This document shows positions 39,205 to 47,793 of a stretch of 64,000 bases of DNA, one piece after another. Every line of letters starts with the position of its first letter. The first letter of the stretch is position 1. A program made the translations under genes and the position numbers. The notes beneath the pieces were generated by a model. The model was not told where the DNA came from, ran no database searches, and worked only from the letters and a program-made list of their open reading frames with translations. The stretch covers positions 1-64,000 of the forward strand of contig NZ_JAVFJK010000001.1 in NCBI RefSeq assembly GCF_030908215.1, in the 5' to 3' direction. This DNA comes from Sinomonas sp. ASV486 (lineage in GTDB: Bacteria > Actinomycetota > Actinomycetes > Actinomycetales > Micrococcaceae).

Positions 39205-40890
39205 ATGGAGATGTCAGCTGGGGAGCAGACTCCGCCACCGGTTCCGATGACCCGCCGCGAGGCCCGGCGCCTGCGCGAAGCGGAGGAGGCGGAACGCCAG
39301 ACGTCGCGCGGGCAGTCCGGCGGCGGGCAGGCTGAACCCACGGTTGATCCGGTTGCGGATGGGGCTCCTGGCGAGACGCCTCCTGACGAGGCGCCTGCCA
39401 CCGGAGGGCGCACGGTTGAGCCCCAGACGGAGGTGGCGCACGACGGCGACCGCTCGCCGGAGCGGGCCGGTTCGGCTCCCGACACGGCTTCTCCCGACAT
39501 GCCTTCCGACGATCGGGATCGCGCTGGCACAGTGGGGAGCGAGCAGCAACGGGAGGCCGCAGGCGGCGGCGAACCCGCAGGCGAGGGGCAAGCCGCGCCG
39601 TCGGCCGTCCCGCTCGGTGCGGGCGGCGTCCCTCCCCGACCGCAGGCCCCGCCGATTCAGCAGGCGGCAAAACCTCCCGAGCGGCCGACGGCGGCTCCCC
39701 AGACTCGGGCGGCTCCCGAGGCAAGGCCGTTGGCGCCGCGGGTTGCGCCCGTCGTGCGGTCAGGGCCGTCGCCCACCGCGCCAGCCCCCGTTATTCAGAC
39801 ACCCGAACCTTCCGTCGCGGCGCCCGTCGTTCCGGCCGCTCCAACGCCCGAACGACCGGCACCCGTCCCACCGACGAGCCGGCACGTCGAGAGGCCGGCC
39901 GAGCCCACGGTCGCAACCGTCCGCGAACGCTCCGTCGCCCCCACGCAGGAGCCCGTCGAGGCGCCGGCGGGGTTCATCCGTTCGGTTCCCGTTCCGCCGC
40001 CCGGGGGGCTCCGCGGCTTCCTGTACCGGGTCACGGGCGGGGCACTGAACCTCGGCCAGTCGGAGCGTGCGCGTCAGGACGAACTCGTCCAGAAGCAGAT
40101 CTCGCGTCGCCTGGAGGGGAACTGGAACACAGCTTTCCTCTCGCTCAAGGGCGGGATCGGCAAGACATCCACGACGGTGGGCGTAGGCCTGACGCTGGCA
40201 GAGCTGAGGCCCGAGCCTCCGTGCGCGATCGACGCGAACCCGGATGCCGGCGATCTCGTGGAGCGTGCCCTCGGCGAGGGCTCCTACGAGTCCGAGCGGC
40301 GGCACTCGATCACGAGCCTCCTGAGGGACTTCGACACCGTGAACTCGCGGGCGGACCTCGTGAAGTACCTCCACCACGCCGGCAGCCTGCACCTTCTCGC
40401 GGGGGAGCAGGACCCGGAGCTGTCCGATTCCCTCACGCCCGAGGACTACCGCCGCGTGCACGCACTCGTGAAGAGGCACTTCACCGTGACGCTCACCGAC
40501 TGCGGGACGGGGGTGAGCCGCCCCGCGATGCGCGGAATCCTCGAGGACGCGGACAACATCGTGGTCGTGGCCGGATATGCGGTCAGCGGTGCGAAGCGAG
40601 CGCGGGACACCCTGCGGTGGCTGTCCGCGCACGGCTACGATCGCCTCGCCCAGAGCGCGATCGTCGTCGTCACCGACAAGGATGACGTTTCGGCCCGGGT
40701 GGACAAGAGTGCGATCGAGGCGACGCTCTCCGGGATGTGCCGCGCGCTCGTGACCGTGCCGCACGACCGGTCGATGGCAGATGGCGACCTCGTGGACCTT
40801 GACCGCCTGCGCCCCGCGACGCGCGAGGCGTACCGGGAGATCGCGGCGGCGATTGTCTCGGGCTACCAGCGGCAGGGTCCCCAGGCCTAG
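39205..40890 (+). CDS. MinD/ParA-like ATPase with long disordered N-terminus
   Basis: 561 residues. The first ~285 are Pro/Ala/Glu/Arg-rich and without predictable fold. The C-terminal ATPase domain has the deviant Walker A LKGGIGKTSTTVGVG (Lys314, Lys320), CAIDANPDAGDLVERAL as the switch region and VTLTDCGTGVSRPAM as Walker B. This layout resembles the EspI-like/MinD-like proteins of actinobacteria, some linked to ESX secretion, but no ESX gene is in the window and no ParB partner is adjacent. GAGGGG ribosome site 7 nt before the ATG. Followed by a hairpin terminator. Confidence 0.8.
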   Translation: MEMSAGEQTPPPVPMTRREARRLREAEEAERQTSRGQSGGGQAEPTVDPVADGAPGETPPDEAPATGGRTVEPQTEVAHDGDRSPERAGSAPDTASPDMPSDDRDRAGTVGSEQQREAAGGGEPAGEGQAAPSAVPLGAGGVPPRPQAPPIQQAAKPPERPTAAPQTRAAPEARPLAPRVAPVVRSGPSPTAPAPVIQTPEPSVAAPVVPAAPTPERPAPVPPTSRHVERPAEPTVATVRERSVAPTQEPVEAPAGFIRSVPVPPPGGLRGFLYRVTGGALNLGQSERARQDELVQKQISRRLEGNWNTAFLSLKGGIGKTSTTVGVGLTLAELRPEPPCAIDANPDAGDLVERALGEGSYESERRHSITSLLRDFDTVNSRADLVKYLHHAGSLHLLAGEQDPELSDSLTPEDYRRVHALVKRHFTVTLTDCGTGVSRPAMRGILEDADNIVVVAGYAVSGAKRARDTLRWLSAHGYDRLAQSAIVVVTDKDDVSARVDKSAIEATLSGMCRALVTVPHDRSMADGDLVDLDRLRPATREAYREIAAAIVSGYQRQGPQA

Positions 40891-40921
40891 AGCCGCGAGA
40901 GGGGCCAGAAGGCAGGAGGAG

Positions 40922-40947
40922 CACGGCCGCCCCCAATAGCGGCCGTG
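40922..40947 (+). terminator. Hairpin terminator after the MinD-like gene
   Basis: CACGGCCGC (40922-40930) and GCGGCCGTG (40939-40947) form a perfect 9-bp stem with an 8-nt loop, followed by TCCCTTCT. Confidence 0.65.
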
Positions 40948-41103
40948 TCCCTTCTCAGTGCTGCCCCCATGACGTCCGCACAGCACCGAACAGGGCGCTC
41001 ACGCACCCGCACGGTTCTTCGCGAATGGTTTATCCAGACACTGGACTTAAGATACCCGCGGCCACGGCGACAAACAAGGGGATTTGGGCCCAGTCTGCTC
41101 GCC

Positions 41104-41109
41104 TAGAGT
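41104..41109 (+). promoter_or_regulatory. -10 box of leaderless MFS transcript
   Basis: TAGAGT lies 6 nt before the GTG at 41116. The rest of the 225-bp gap after the MinD-like gene holds only its terminator and no gene. Confidence 0.4.
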
Positions 41110-41115
41110 GGGGGA

Positions 41116-42312
41116 GTGGTTCGATCAGGCAACGAGCGGTTCTCCCTCCTCTCGATCGCCGTTCCGGCCTTCGGCCCGTCGGTGCTCTTCTCCCTCGGCG
41201 AGGGCGCGGTGCTTCCGGTCGTGGCGCTCTCCGCGCGTGACCTCGGCGGTTCCGTGGCGGTTGCCGCCCTCACCGTGACGCTGATCGGCCTCGGATCGCT
41301 CGTCTTCAACCTCCCGGCCTCGCTCCTCACGGTCCGGTTCGGCGAGCGCTGGGCGATCGTCGGGGCGCAGGCCACGGGGGCCATCGCCCTCGTGACCGCG
41401 GCCCTAGCGACCCAGCTGTGGCAGTTCATGCCCGCGCTGGTGGTGCTCGGAATGGCGTCCAGCGTCACGAACCTGGCCCGGCAGAAGTACCTCACCGAGG
41501 CGGTGCCGGCGCAGTTCCGCGCCCGCGCCCTCTCGACGCTCGGGGGGACGCTGCGGATCGGGCTGTTCCTCGGACCATTCCTCGGAGCCGCCGCGATCTC
41601 CGTGGGGGGCCTCCGCGGCGCGTACTGGGTCGGAGCCGTCGTGTTCGTGGGCGCGGCCGCGGTCGCGCTGTTCATGCCTGATCTCGAGGACGACGTCGCC
41701 GGGCCCTCGCGGGCTCCCCAGCCGCGCCTCGGCCGGGTCGCGGCCGCGCACTGGAGGGTCCTCACCACCGTGGGGCTCGGGGTGCTGTTCATCTCTGCCG
41801 TCCGGCAGTCTCGGCAGGTGGTCATCCCGCTGTGGGCCGAGCACCTCGGCCTGGATGCCCAGGCTGCCTCTCTCGTCTACGGAATCGCCGGAGGCGTGGA
41901 CCTCCTCCTCTTCTATCCCGGCGGCCGGCTGATGGACCTGCGCGGCCGGCTCGCGGTCGCGATCCCTTCGATGACCATCATGGGCCTGGCCCTCATCTCC
42001 ATGCCGTCCACGTCCTCGTTCTGGCCGTTCCTGGGGGTCTCGTGCCTCTTGGGCCTCGGCAACGGGATCGGGTCCGGAATGATCATGACCCTCGGCGCCG
42101 ACTTCTCTCCCGCCCACGGACGGGCACAATTCCTCGGGCTGTGGCGTCTCATGGCGGACACCGGGAGCACCGTGGGGCCTATCCTCCTCTCGGCCGTCAC
42201 CGCCGCTGCAACTCTCGGCATCGGCGTGGCCGCGACAGGTGGGCTCGGGCTGGTGGCAGCAGCCGTGCTCGCGTGGAGCGTCCCGAGGGCGCAGGCGAGC
42301 CCTCGCGCGTGA
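41116..42312 (+). CDS. MFS transporter
   Basis: Membrane transporter of 398 residues with about 12 hydrophobic segments in two halves. FGERWAIVGAQATGAIALV corresponds to the loop 2-3 region, and VTNLARQKYLTEAVPAQFRARALSTLGG is the cytoplasmic stretch before helix 5; the second half has GIAGGVDLLLFYPGGRLMD. Likely a drug/metabolite proton antiporter; substrate unknown. GTG start with a TAGAGT box 6 nt upstream; GGGGGAG abuts the start too closely for normal ribosome spacing. Alone between two terminators. Confidence 0.85.
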   Translation: MVRSGNERFSLLSIAVPAFGPSVLFSLGEGAVLPVVALSARDLGGSVAVAALTVTLIGLGSLVFNLPASLLTVRFGERWAIVGAQATGAIALVTAALATQLWQFMPALVVLGMASSVTNLARQKYLTEAVPAQFRARALSTLGGTLRIGLFLGPFLGAAAISVGGLRGAYWVGAVVFVGAAAVALFMPDLEDDVAGPSRAPQPRLGRVAAAHWRVLTTVGLGVLFISAVRQSRQVVIPLWAEHLGLDAQAASLVYGIAGGVDLLLFYPGGRLMDLRGRLAVAIPSMTIMGLALISMPSTSSFWPFLGVSCLLGLGNGIGSGMIMTLGADFSPAHGRAQFLGLWRLMADTGSTVGPILLSAVTAAATLGIGVAATGGLGLVAAAVLAWSVPRAQASPRA

Positions 42313-42314
42313 GA

Positions 42315-42333
42315 CGCGCCCCCGTGGGGCGCG
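42315..42333. terminator. Hairpin between convergent MFS and PAP2 genes
   Basis: CGCGCCCC-CGT-GGGGCGCG, a perfect 8-bp stem with a 3-nt loop starting 3 nt after the MFS stop codon. No T-run. Confidence 0.6.
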
Positions 42334-42415
42334 GGTGGCCGCGTACGACGGCGCGCGGCCGGGTTCCGCGGTTCAGGCAGCCCGGCAGCTGTGGAGAACC
42401 GACAGGCCCCGCGGT

Positions 42416-43348
42416 TCAAGTGCGGCGCGCGGCGGCGCTCACGAGCCAGGACGCCGCCACAGAGACGAGGTATCCGCTGATCGCGACGAACGCGCAGCCC
42501 GCCCAGAAGTAGTTCGTGGTGCTCGCCTCCTGGCCGGGCAGGGGCGCGATGCGCACGAGCGCCACGACCGCCACTGCGGCGGCACCCAGACCCGCGAGCG
42601 TGGGCAGGGCGACCCAGAGGCGCGAGGAGCCCGGGTGGCTTCCGAAGCCCTCCCAGGCGTTCCAGCTCCGGCCGGTGATCAGCACGACCCACGCCGCGGG
42701 GGCCATGAAGACCGCGACGACGAGGAACGCGGCCACGATATCCGCCGGGCGGTGCCACTGGTTCACGAGGGTTGCGATGCCGGTACCGACGGCGTACGTG
42801 GCGCCGGCGAACGCGACGAACGGCCGCCAGCGCGGCGAGGACACGAGGAAGATCGCCGCGGCGGCCGAGGCTGCGAGGGTCGTGTGCCCGGAAGGAAGGG
42901 AGTTCTCGGTGAAGGTCTCAATGCCGCGGTAGGGCCTCGTGAACACGTCGTTCTTGAGCACCTGCGTCGCAAGGTTGGCGGCCCCCGCGGCGGCGAGGGC
43001 CGTGAGGGAGGCGGCCCACCGGCGTCGCACGATCGCGGCGTAGCCGAGCGCGCCCGCTCCCAGGGCGGCGGAGATCGCGGGCAGGAAGTCAAGGAATCGC
43101 AGGGAGGCCTTGACCGCGGTTCCGTACAGCTCGGTCGCCTCCACGAGCGCCGACTCGTCGATGAACTGGCCCGTCGTGGTGCGCACGAAGAACAGATAGG
43201 TTCCGATGAGGCCGGCCACGGCCGCGAGGGCTGCGAGCAGGAACGGGCCGATCGGCGGCCGCCGGGAACGCATCGGTTCGGGGTCCTCGGTCGGCGTCGC
43301 GTGGCGTGCTGCCTGGGTCGTCTCTCTCGCGTTGCTCTTGACGGGCAT
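42416..43348 (-). CDS. PAP2-family membrane phosphatase (first of a tandem pair in coordinates)
   Basis: 310-residue integral membrane phosphatase, probably on lipid pyrophosphates or phosphatidates. PAP2 motifs: KNDVFTRPYRG (motif 1 region), NSLPSGHTTLAAS (SGH) and NQWHRPADIVAAF (C3 region with His and Asp). Six to eight hydrophobic segments. It is the downstream copy of a tandem pair with the gene at 43412-44284, from which it is separated by 63 bp; the two share the same blocks in the same order, indicating duplication. Confidence 0.87.
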   Translation of the reverse strand: MPVKSNARETTQAARHATPTEDPEPMRSRRPPIGPFLLAALAAVAGLIGTYLFFVRTTTGQFIDESALVEATELYGTAVKASLRFLDFLPAISAALGAGALGYAAIVRRRWAASLTALAAAGAANLATQVLKNDVFTRPYRGIETFTENSLPSGHTTLAASAAAAIFLVSSPRWRPFVAFAGATYAVGTGIATLVNQWHRPADIVAAFLVVAVFMAPAAWVVLITGRSWNAWEGFGSHPGSSRLWVALPTLAGLGAAAVAVVALVRIAPLPGQEASTTNYFWAGCAFVAISGYLVSVAASWLVSAAARRT

Positions 43349-43411
43349 GCGGTCTACCCTCCCACACGCATCTGAGGAGCGCCCAAGCGGAGCCTGGCAG
43401 GGGCGCGGCGG

Positions 43412-44284
43412 TCAGGGGCGTGCGCTGGCCGTGTGCGACCGGCGCGCCGCCCGGGTGACGAGGCGGCACGCCGCGGCCGAGCACGCGTATCCGCTGGCCG
43501 TGATGGCTGCCGCGCCGGCCGCGAAGAACTGGGGAACGGTGCCCACGCGCCAGCCCTCGGGGGGCACCACGAGGACGAGCATGAGTGCAAGGGCGGCGAC
43601 GACGGCCGCGCCGAGGGCGATACGCAGGGACACCCGTTCCCAACGGATCCGCAGCTGTGGGGGAGTGCCGGAGGCGCGTTCCGTCCGCAGCGCGAGCCAC
43701 GTGGCGGGTGCCGCGATGGCGGCCACGAGCAGGAAGGCAGCCACGACGTCCGCCGCGAGATGCCACTGGTTGACGAGCATGACGACGCCGGCCAGCACGG
43801 CGTAAGTGGCCCCAGCGAACGCCGCAAGCGGGCGGTAGCGCGGCGTGACTGCGAGGTAGACGGCTGCTGCGGCGGAGGCCGCAAGCGTTGCATGGCCCGA
43901 GGGCATCGAATTGCCGCCGAGCGCGTTGTGGCCGAGGTCGGGACGGTCGAGAACGTACTGCTTGAGAACGTAGGTGGCCGCGTTGGCCGCGAGGGCCGAG
44001 ACGAGAGCGATCGCGGAGGCGACCCATCGGCGTCGTATGAGCGCGGCCCAGCACAGCGCCGCCGCGGCGAGCACCACTGAGAAGGCAGGCATGCCGTTGA
44101 GGAAGGCGAGGGTGGTCCTGGACCAGGCGCCGAACATGGCGGCGGATTCGAGGAGCCCGCGCTCGTCAAGGTTCTGGCCGGCGTTCGTGCGGACGAACAC
44201 GAGGTAGACCGCGGCGAATCCGGCCGCGGCCGCCAGCGAGGCGAGCAGGAAGGGCCCCGGGCGCACGGGGCTCGGAGAGGCCAT
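43412..44284 (-). CDS. PAP2-family membrane phosphatase (paralogue)
   Basis: 290-residue paralogue of the 42416 gene, first transcribed of the pair. PAP2 motifs: KQYVLDRPDLG, NSMPSGHATLAAS and NQWHLAADVVAAF; the third motif has Leu-Ala where its partner has Arg-Pro, so the conserved Arg of the WHRPxD-type motif is missing, while His and Asp remain. Multiple membrane helices. It diverges from the sugar ABC operon at 44443. Confidence 0.86.
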   Translation of the reverse strand: MASPSPVRPGPFLLASLAAAAGFAAVYLVFVRTNAGQNLDERGLLESAAMFGAWSRTTLAFLNGMPAFSVVLAAAALCWAALIRRRWVASAIALVSALAANAATYVLKQYVLDRPDLGHNALGGNSMPSGHATLAASAAAAVYLAVTPRYRPLAAFAGATYAVLAGVVMLVNQWHLAADVVAAFLLVAAIAAPATWLALRTERASGTPPQLRIRWERVSLRIALGAAVVAALALMLVLVVPPEGWRVGTVPQFFAAGAAAITASGYACSAAACRLVTRAARRSHTASARP

Positions 44285-44353
44285 GGAACCAGCCTGTCAT
44301 GCCGTCCTGTACGGCCGCCGATGGGCCTGCTGTGATGCACGTGACATCGAGCA

Positions 44354-44369
44354 CTTGACACGTGTTAGG
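44354..44369. promoter_or_regulatory. LacI-type operator, distal
   Basis: CTTGACACGTGTTAGG: 13 of 16 match to the perfect palindrome at 44386. It includes the TTGACA -35 box. Confidence 0.7.
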
Positions 44370-44384
44370 TGTCACATCTACGAT
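44355..44384 (+). promoter_or_regulatory. Promoter of the sugar ABC/GH32 operon
   Basis: TTGACA (44355-44360), 18-bp spacer, TACGAT (44379-44384). One operator overlaps the -35 and another starts 2 bp after the -10, a tight repression layout. AAGGAGAG precedes the ATG at 44443. Confidence 0.7.
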
Positions 44385-44385
44385 T

Positions 44386-44401
44386 CCTAACACGTGTTAG
44401 G
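44386..44401. promoter_or_regulatory. LacI-type operator, perfect palindrome
   Basis: CCTAACACGTGTTAGG, a perfect 16-bp palindrome with the central CG typical of LacI-family sites. A third match precedes the lacI gene at 51581. Confidence 0.8.
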
Positions 44402-44442
44402 CGCGGTCCAAAAGACCGCACAACCCCCTCAAAAGGAGAGTC

Positions 44443-45876
44443 ATGGGCGACTCGCTCACTCTGCGCGAGATCTCGCGGCGCACCGCGCTCGGGGCCCTCG
44501 GCGCTGGGATCCTCGGAGCCACGGTGGCCTCGTGGCCCCGTTTGACCGGCACCGACATCCCCGGGCGCAACGACGGAAGCCTCAGCATCGCGATCCTCGG
44601 CACGGCCGCGGACGCGGCGGCCCGCCAGAAGGCCGTCGACGCGTTCCGGCGCCTCCACCCCGAGATCAAGGTCCGCGTCCAGGCCATCCAGGCAGTGGAC
44701 TGGAAGGACTTCTTCAGCAAGATCCTCACCATGGTCGCCGCCGGCAACCCACCGGACGTCGTCTACGTGGCCACCGAGGGCGCGCAGCTCTTCGCCGAGA
44801 AGCTCGCGCACCCGCTCGACGAGTACCTCCGCCGCGACGCGTCTGTCATGGCCGAGTACTTCGCCGATGTCCACCCGAGCCTTGTCGAGGCATTCATGTA
44901 CCGGGGGAGCCTCTACCAGCTCCCGATGGACTGGAACGCGGCGGACATGTACTACAACACGAAGGTGTTCGCCGCCTCTGGGCTCTCCCGCCCGGCCGAC
45001 GACTGGACCCACCTCGACTTCCGCTCCTCGCTCGCGGCCATGCGCCGCGCCAACCCGAGCGGCTTCACCCCCTACTACTGGACCAACCGGCTCTTCGGCG
45101 GCGTGGTCCCGTGGCTCTACGCGAACGGCACCTCCTTCCTCGCCGAAGAGCGCGCCACCGGCGGCGACTGGCTCTGGGACCGCTTCTACGGCACCGACCC
45201 CTCCCGCGCGTCCCGCTCCGGCGGGTACCTCTGGCAGACGCCCAACGCCGATGACCCGCGCGTCTTCGAGACCTTCGACTTCCTCCGCGGACTCGTCAAG
45301 GACGGCCTCGGAGTCCGCCCCGAGGAAGGCGGCGGCAACTCGCTCGTCGGGCTTTTCGCCTCCGGCCGCATCGGTGCGACGCCGGCTGGCGGCTACTGGG
45401 TCCAGGGCCTCTCCCAAGCGGGAATGGGCCCGGGCGACTTCGACGTCTCCTTCTTCCCCCGCTGGGCGAGCGGCCCCGGCGCTGCCGCCCAGCGCCACCA
45501 GTTCGGCACCGCCGGCTACGCGATCATGAAGACCGCGAAGGACAAGGACGCCGCGTGGGAGTGGATCAAGTTCAGCTCCTCCCGCGAGGCGATGGAGCTC
45601 ATCTTCTCCACTCCGACCACAACCCCGGCCCGCCGCTCGATGGTCAACGAGGCCCTCTACTCGGGCAAGGGTCCAGCCCATTGGAAGGTCTTCTACGACA
45701 CCTTGGACCGGTTCCCCGCGACCGGTCCCATCCCCGCGCCGCCGCAGCAGGCCGCCGTCGAAACCGCACTCATCAAGAACGTCTCGCTCGCCGTGAGCGG
45801 GGACGAGCAGCAGCTCAAGAGCGCGCTCGCCTCCCTGCAGAGCGACCTCGAGCTGGCCCTCAGGAGGACCGCATGA
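44443..45876 (+). CDS. Sugar ABC transporter substrate-binding protein (Tat-exported)
   Basis: 477-residue extracytoplasmic solute-binding protein of the carbohydrate family 1 (MalE/UgpB type). The N-terminus has a twin-arginine signal, ISRRTALGALGAG, without a lipobox Cys. Mature blocks include FRRLHPEIKVRVQAIQ, GNPPDVVYVATEGA, LPMDWNAADMYYNTKVF and WIKFSSSREAMELIF. First gene of SBP-permease-permease-GH32; context suggests sucrose, inulin- or levan-derived oligofructosides as ligand. Overlaps the next gene by 4 bp. Confidence 0.92.
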   Translation: MGDSLTLREISRRTALGALGAGILGATVASWPRLTGTDIPGRNDGSLSIAILGTAADAAARQKAVDAFRRLHPEIKVRVQAIQAVDWKDFFSKILTMVAAGNPPDVVYVATEGAQLFAEKLAHPLDEYLRRDASVMAEYFADVHPSLVEAFMYRGSLYQLPMDWNAADMYYNTKVFAASGLSRPADDWTHLDFRSSLAAMRRANPSGFTPYYWTNRLFGGVVPWLYANGTSFLAEERATGGDWLWDRFYGTDPSRASRSGGYLWQTPNADDPRVFETFDFLRGLVKDGLGVRPEEGGGNSLVGLFASGRIGATPAGGYWVQGLSQAGMGPGDFDVSFFPRWASGPGAAAQRHQFGTAGYAIMKTAKDKDAAWEWIKFSSSREAMELIFSTPTTTPARRSMVNEALYSGKGPAHWKVFYDTLDRFPATGPIPAPPQQAAVETALIKNVSLAVSGDEQQLKSALASLQSDLELALRRTA

Positions 45877-46841
45877 GCACCATGGCCGCCCGCCCCCGCG
45901 CTTCCCGCATCCGCGGGGCCTCGAACCGGGGCGCCCCCGCAGCCGCCCCGGGCGCCGTGCCCAGCGCATCGCGCGGCTCCCGCGCGATGGCCTGGCTCTT
46001 CCTCGCCCCCACGATCGTCGGCATGGGTGTGTTCACCCTCGTCCCCATCGTTGCCTCCGTGGGGCTCGCCTTCTTCCGCTGGGACATCCTCAGCGCCCCG
46101 CAGTTCGCGGGGCTGGACAACTTCGCCGAGATGGCCACGGACCCCACGGTGCGGGTGGCCTTCGGCAACACGCTCGCGTTCGTGGTCGTCGCCGTCGTGC
46201 TCCAGCTGGGTGTGGCGCTCGGCCTCGCCGTCCTCATCCAGGACCGACTGCCGAACTGGCTGCGCGTCTTCTTCCGCTCCGCGTTCTTCTTCCCGCTCAT
46301 CCTCTCTGCCGCGAGCGTCTCGATCTTCATGAAGTACCTCTTCAACGAGCAGTTCGGCGTGGTCAACTGGCTCCTCGGCACAGTCGGCATCCCGGCGGTC
46401 CCGTGGCTCACGACGCCGTTCGGCTCGGCCTGCGTGGTGGTGCTCGTCTACGTGTGGCAGAACTTCGGGTTCTCGTTCCTGCTCTTCCTCGGCGCGCTGT
46501 CCGCGATCCCGCAGGAGACCTACGAGGCGGCGTCCCTCGACGGCGCGACCGGATGGCGCAAGCACCGCTACGTGACGCTCCCGCTCATCAGCCCCACCAC
46601 GCTCGTGGCCTCCGTCATGGCGATCATCAACGCCCTCCAGGTCTTCGACCAGCCCTACGTGCTCACCCGCGGCGGCCCCGGCGACTCGACCCGCACGGCC
46701 GTCATGGTGATCTTCGAGACGGCGTTCCAGCAGCTCCAGTTCGGCAAGGCCTCCGCGATCGGCGTGGTCCTCATGCTCGTCATCATGGCCGTCACGGCCC
46801 TTCAGTTCCGGCTCAGCAAGCGCTTCGTCTTCTACCAGTGA
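45873..46841 (+). CDS. Sugar ABC transporter permease (MalF type)
   Basis: 322-residue inner-membrane permease with six helices after a ~40-residue Ala/Arg/Pro-rich N-terminus. Opening helix: WLFLAPTIVGMGVFTLVPIV; the ATPase-docking EAA loop reads ETYEAASLDGATGWRKHRYV. ATG within the SBP stop (ATGA) with AGGAGG upstream. Confidence 0.93.
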   Translation: MSTMAARPRASRIRGASNRGAPAAAPGAVPSASRGSRAMAWLFLAPTIVGMGVFTLVPIVASVGLAFFRWDILSAPQFAGLDNFAEMATDPTVRVAFGNTLAFVVVAVVLQLGVALGLAVLIQDRLPNWLRVFFRSAFFFPLILSAASVSIFMKYLFNEQFGVVNWLLGTVGIPAVPWLTTPFGSACVVVLVYVWQNFGFSFLLFLGALSAIPQETYEAASLDGATGWRKHRYVTLPLISPTTLVASVMAIINALQVFDQPYVLTRGGPGDSTRTAVMVIFETAFQQLQFGKASAIGVVLMLVIMAVTALQFRLSKRFVFYQ

Positions 46842-46849
46842 GGCCCACC

Positions 46850-47782
46850 ATGACCACCACCGCGACCCCAGTCCCCGCCACCCCTTCGAACCGGCGAGCC
46901 CGCTCTGGCAGTCCCGTGCAGCAGGACCACAGCCCGCGCCCCTGGGCGACACGCCGCCGTCGCCCGCTCGACTGGTCTCTCGCCGGCCGCATCGCGGTCC
47001 TAATCCTGGCCGCGGCGCTCACGCTCGGACCCGTCCTGTGGACCCTGTCGACGTCGCTGCGGCCCCCGGCGGACTCGCTCAAGCTGCCGCCCGCGTTCCT
47101 CCCCCTCAACCCGGACTTCAGCTCCTACGCGCAGGTCTTCAAGCAGGTCGACATGGCCCTGCTCGTGCTCAACAGCGCACTCGTCACGGGGCTCATCGCC
47201 CTCGGCCAGATGTTCTCCGCGGCGCTCGCGGGCTACGCGTTCGCGTTCCTGAAGTTCAAGGGGAAGGGCGCCCTCTTCTCCCTCGTCCTCGCGACCATGA
47301 TGGTCCCGGTCCAGGTCACGATCGTGCCTGTGTTCATGCTCATCCGCGGCATGGGCCTCTCCGACACGCTCCTGGCCCTCATCCTCCCGGCCATCCCCAC
47401 CGCGTTCGGCACGTTCCTCATGCGGCAGTACTTCCTCGGACTCCCCGCCGAGCTCGCCGAGGCTGCCGCGATCGACGGTGCGTCCCCGTTCCGCATCTTC
47501 CGCTCCGTCTATGCGCCACTGGCCATGCCGGGCCTCGCGATCGTGGGGATCCTCGCCTTCAACTTCCACTGGAACGAGTTCTTCCGGCCCCTCATCCTGA
47601 CCATCTCCGAGCAGAACTTCACGCTGCCCCTCGGCCTCGTGTCCCTCCAGGGCAACATGGGCACCGGGAGCATCTCCGTGGTCCTCGCCGGCGTCGTCCT
47701 GTCCATGATCCCTGCGCTGATCGTCTTCCTCGTCGGTCAGCGCACCCTCCGCGACGGCCTCACCGCCGGCGCCGGCAAGTAG
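46850..47782 (+). CDS. Sugar ABC transporter permease (MalG type)
   Basis: 310-residue partner permease. EAA loop: LAEAAAIDGASPFRIFRSV; the MalG-like stretch MVPVQVTIVPVFMLIRGMGL and the end LTAGAGK are typical. N-terminal ~40 residues are low complexity. No ATPase gene is in this operon; a shared MsiK/MalK-type ATPase encoded elsewhere would be needed, as is common in actinobacteria. 8 bp after the first permease. Confidence 0.93.
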   Translation: MTTTATPVPATPSNRRARSGSPVQQDHSPRPWATRRRRPLDWSLAGRIAVLILAAALTLGPVLWTLSTSLRPPADSLKLPPAFLPLNPDFSSYAQVFKQVDMALLVLNSALVTGLIALGQMFSAALAGYAFAFLKFKGKGALFSLVLATMMVPVQVTIVPVFMLIRGMGLSDTLLALILPAIPTAFGTFLMRQYFLGLPAELAEAAAIDGASPFRIFRSVYAPLAMPGLAIVGILAFNFHWNEFFRPLILTISEQNFTLPLGLVSLQGNMGTGSISVVLAGVVLSMIPALIVFLVGQRTLRDGLTAGAGK

Positions 47783-47793
47783 AAAGCACCTCC

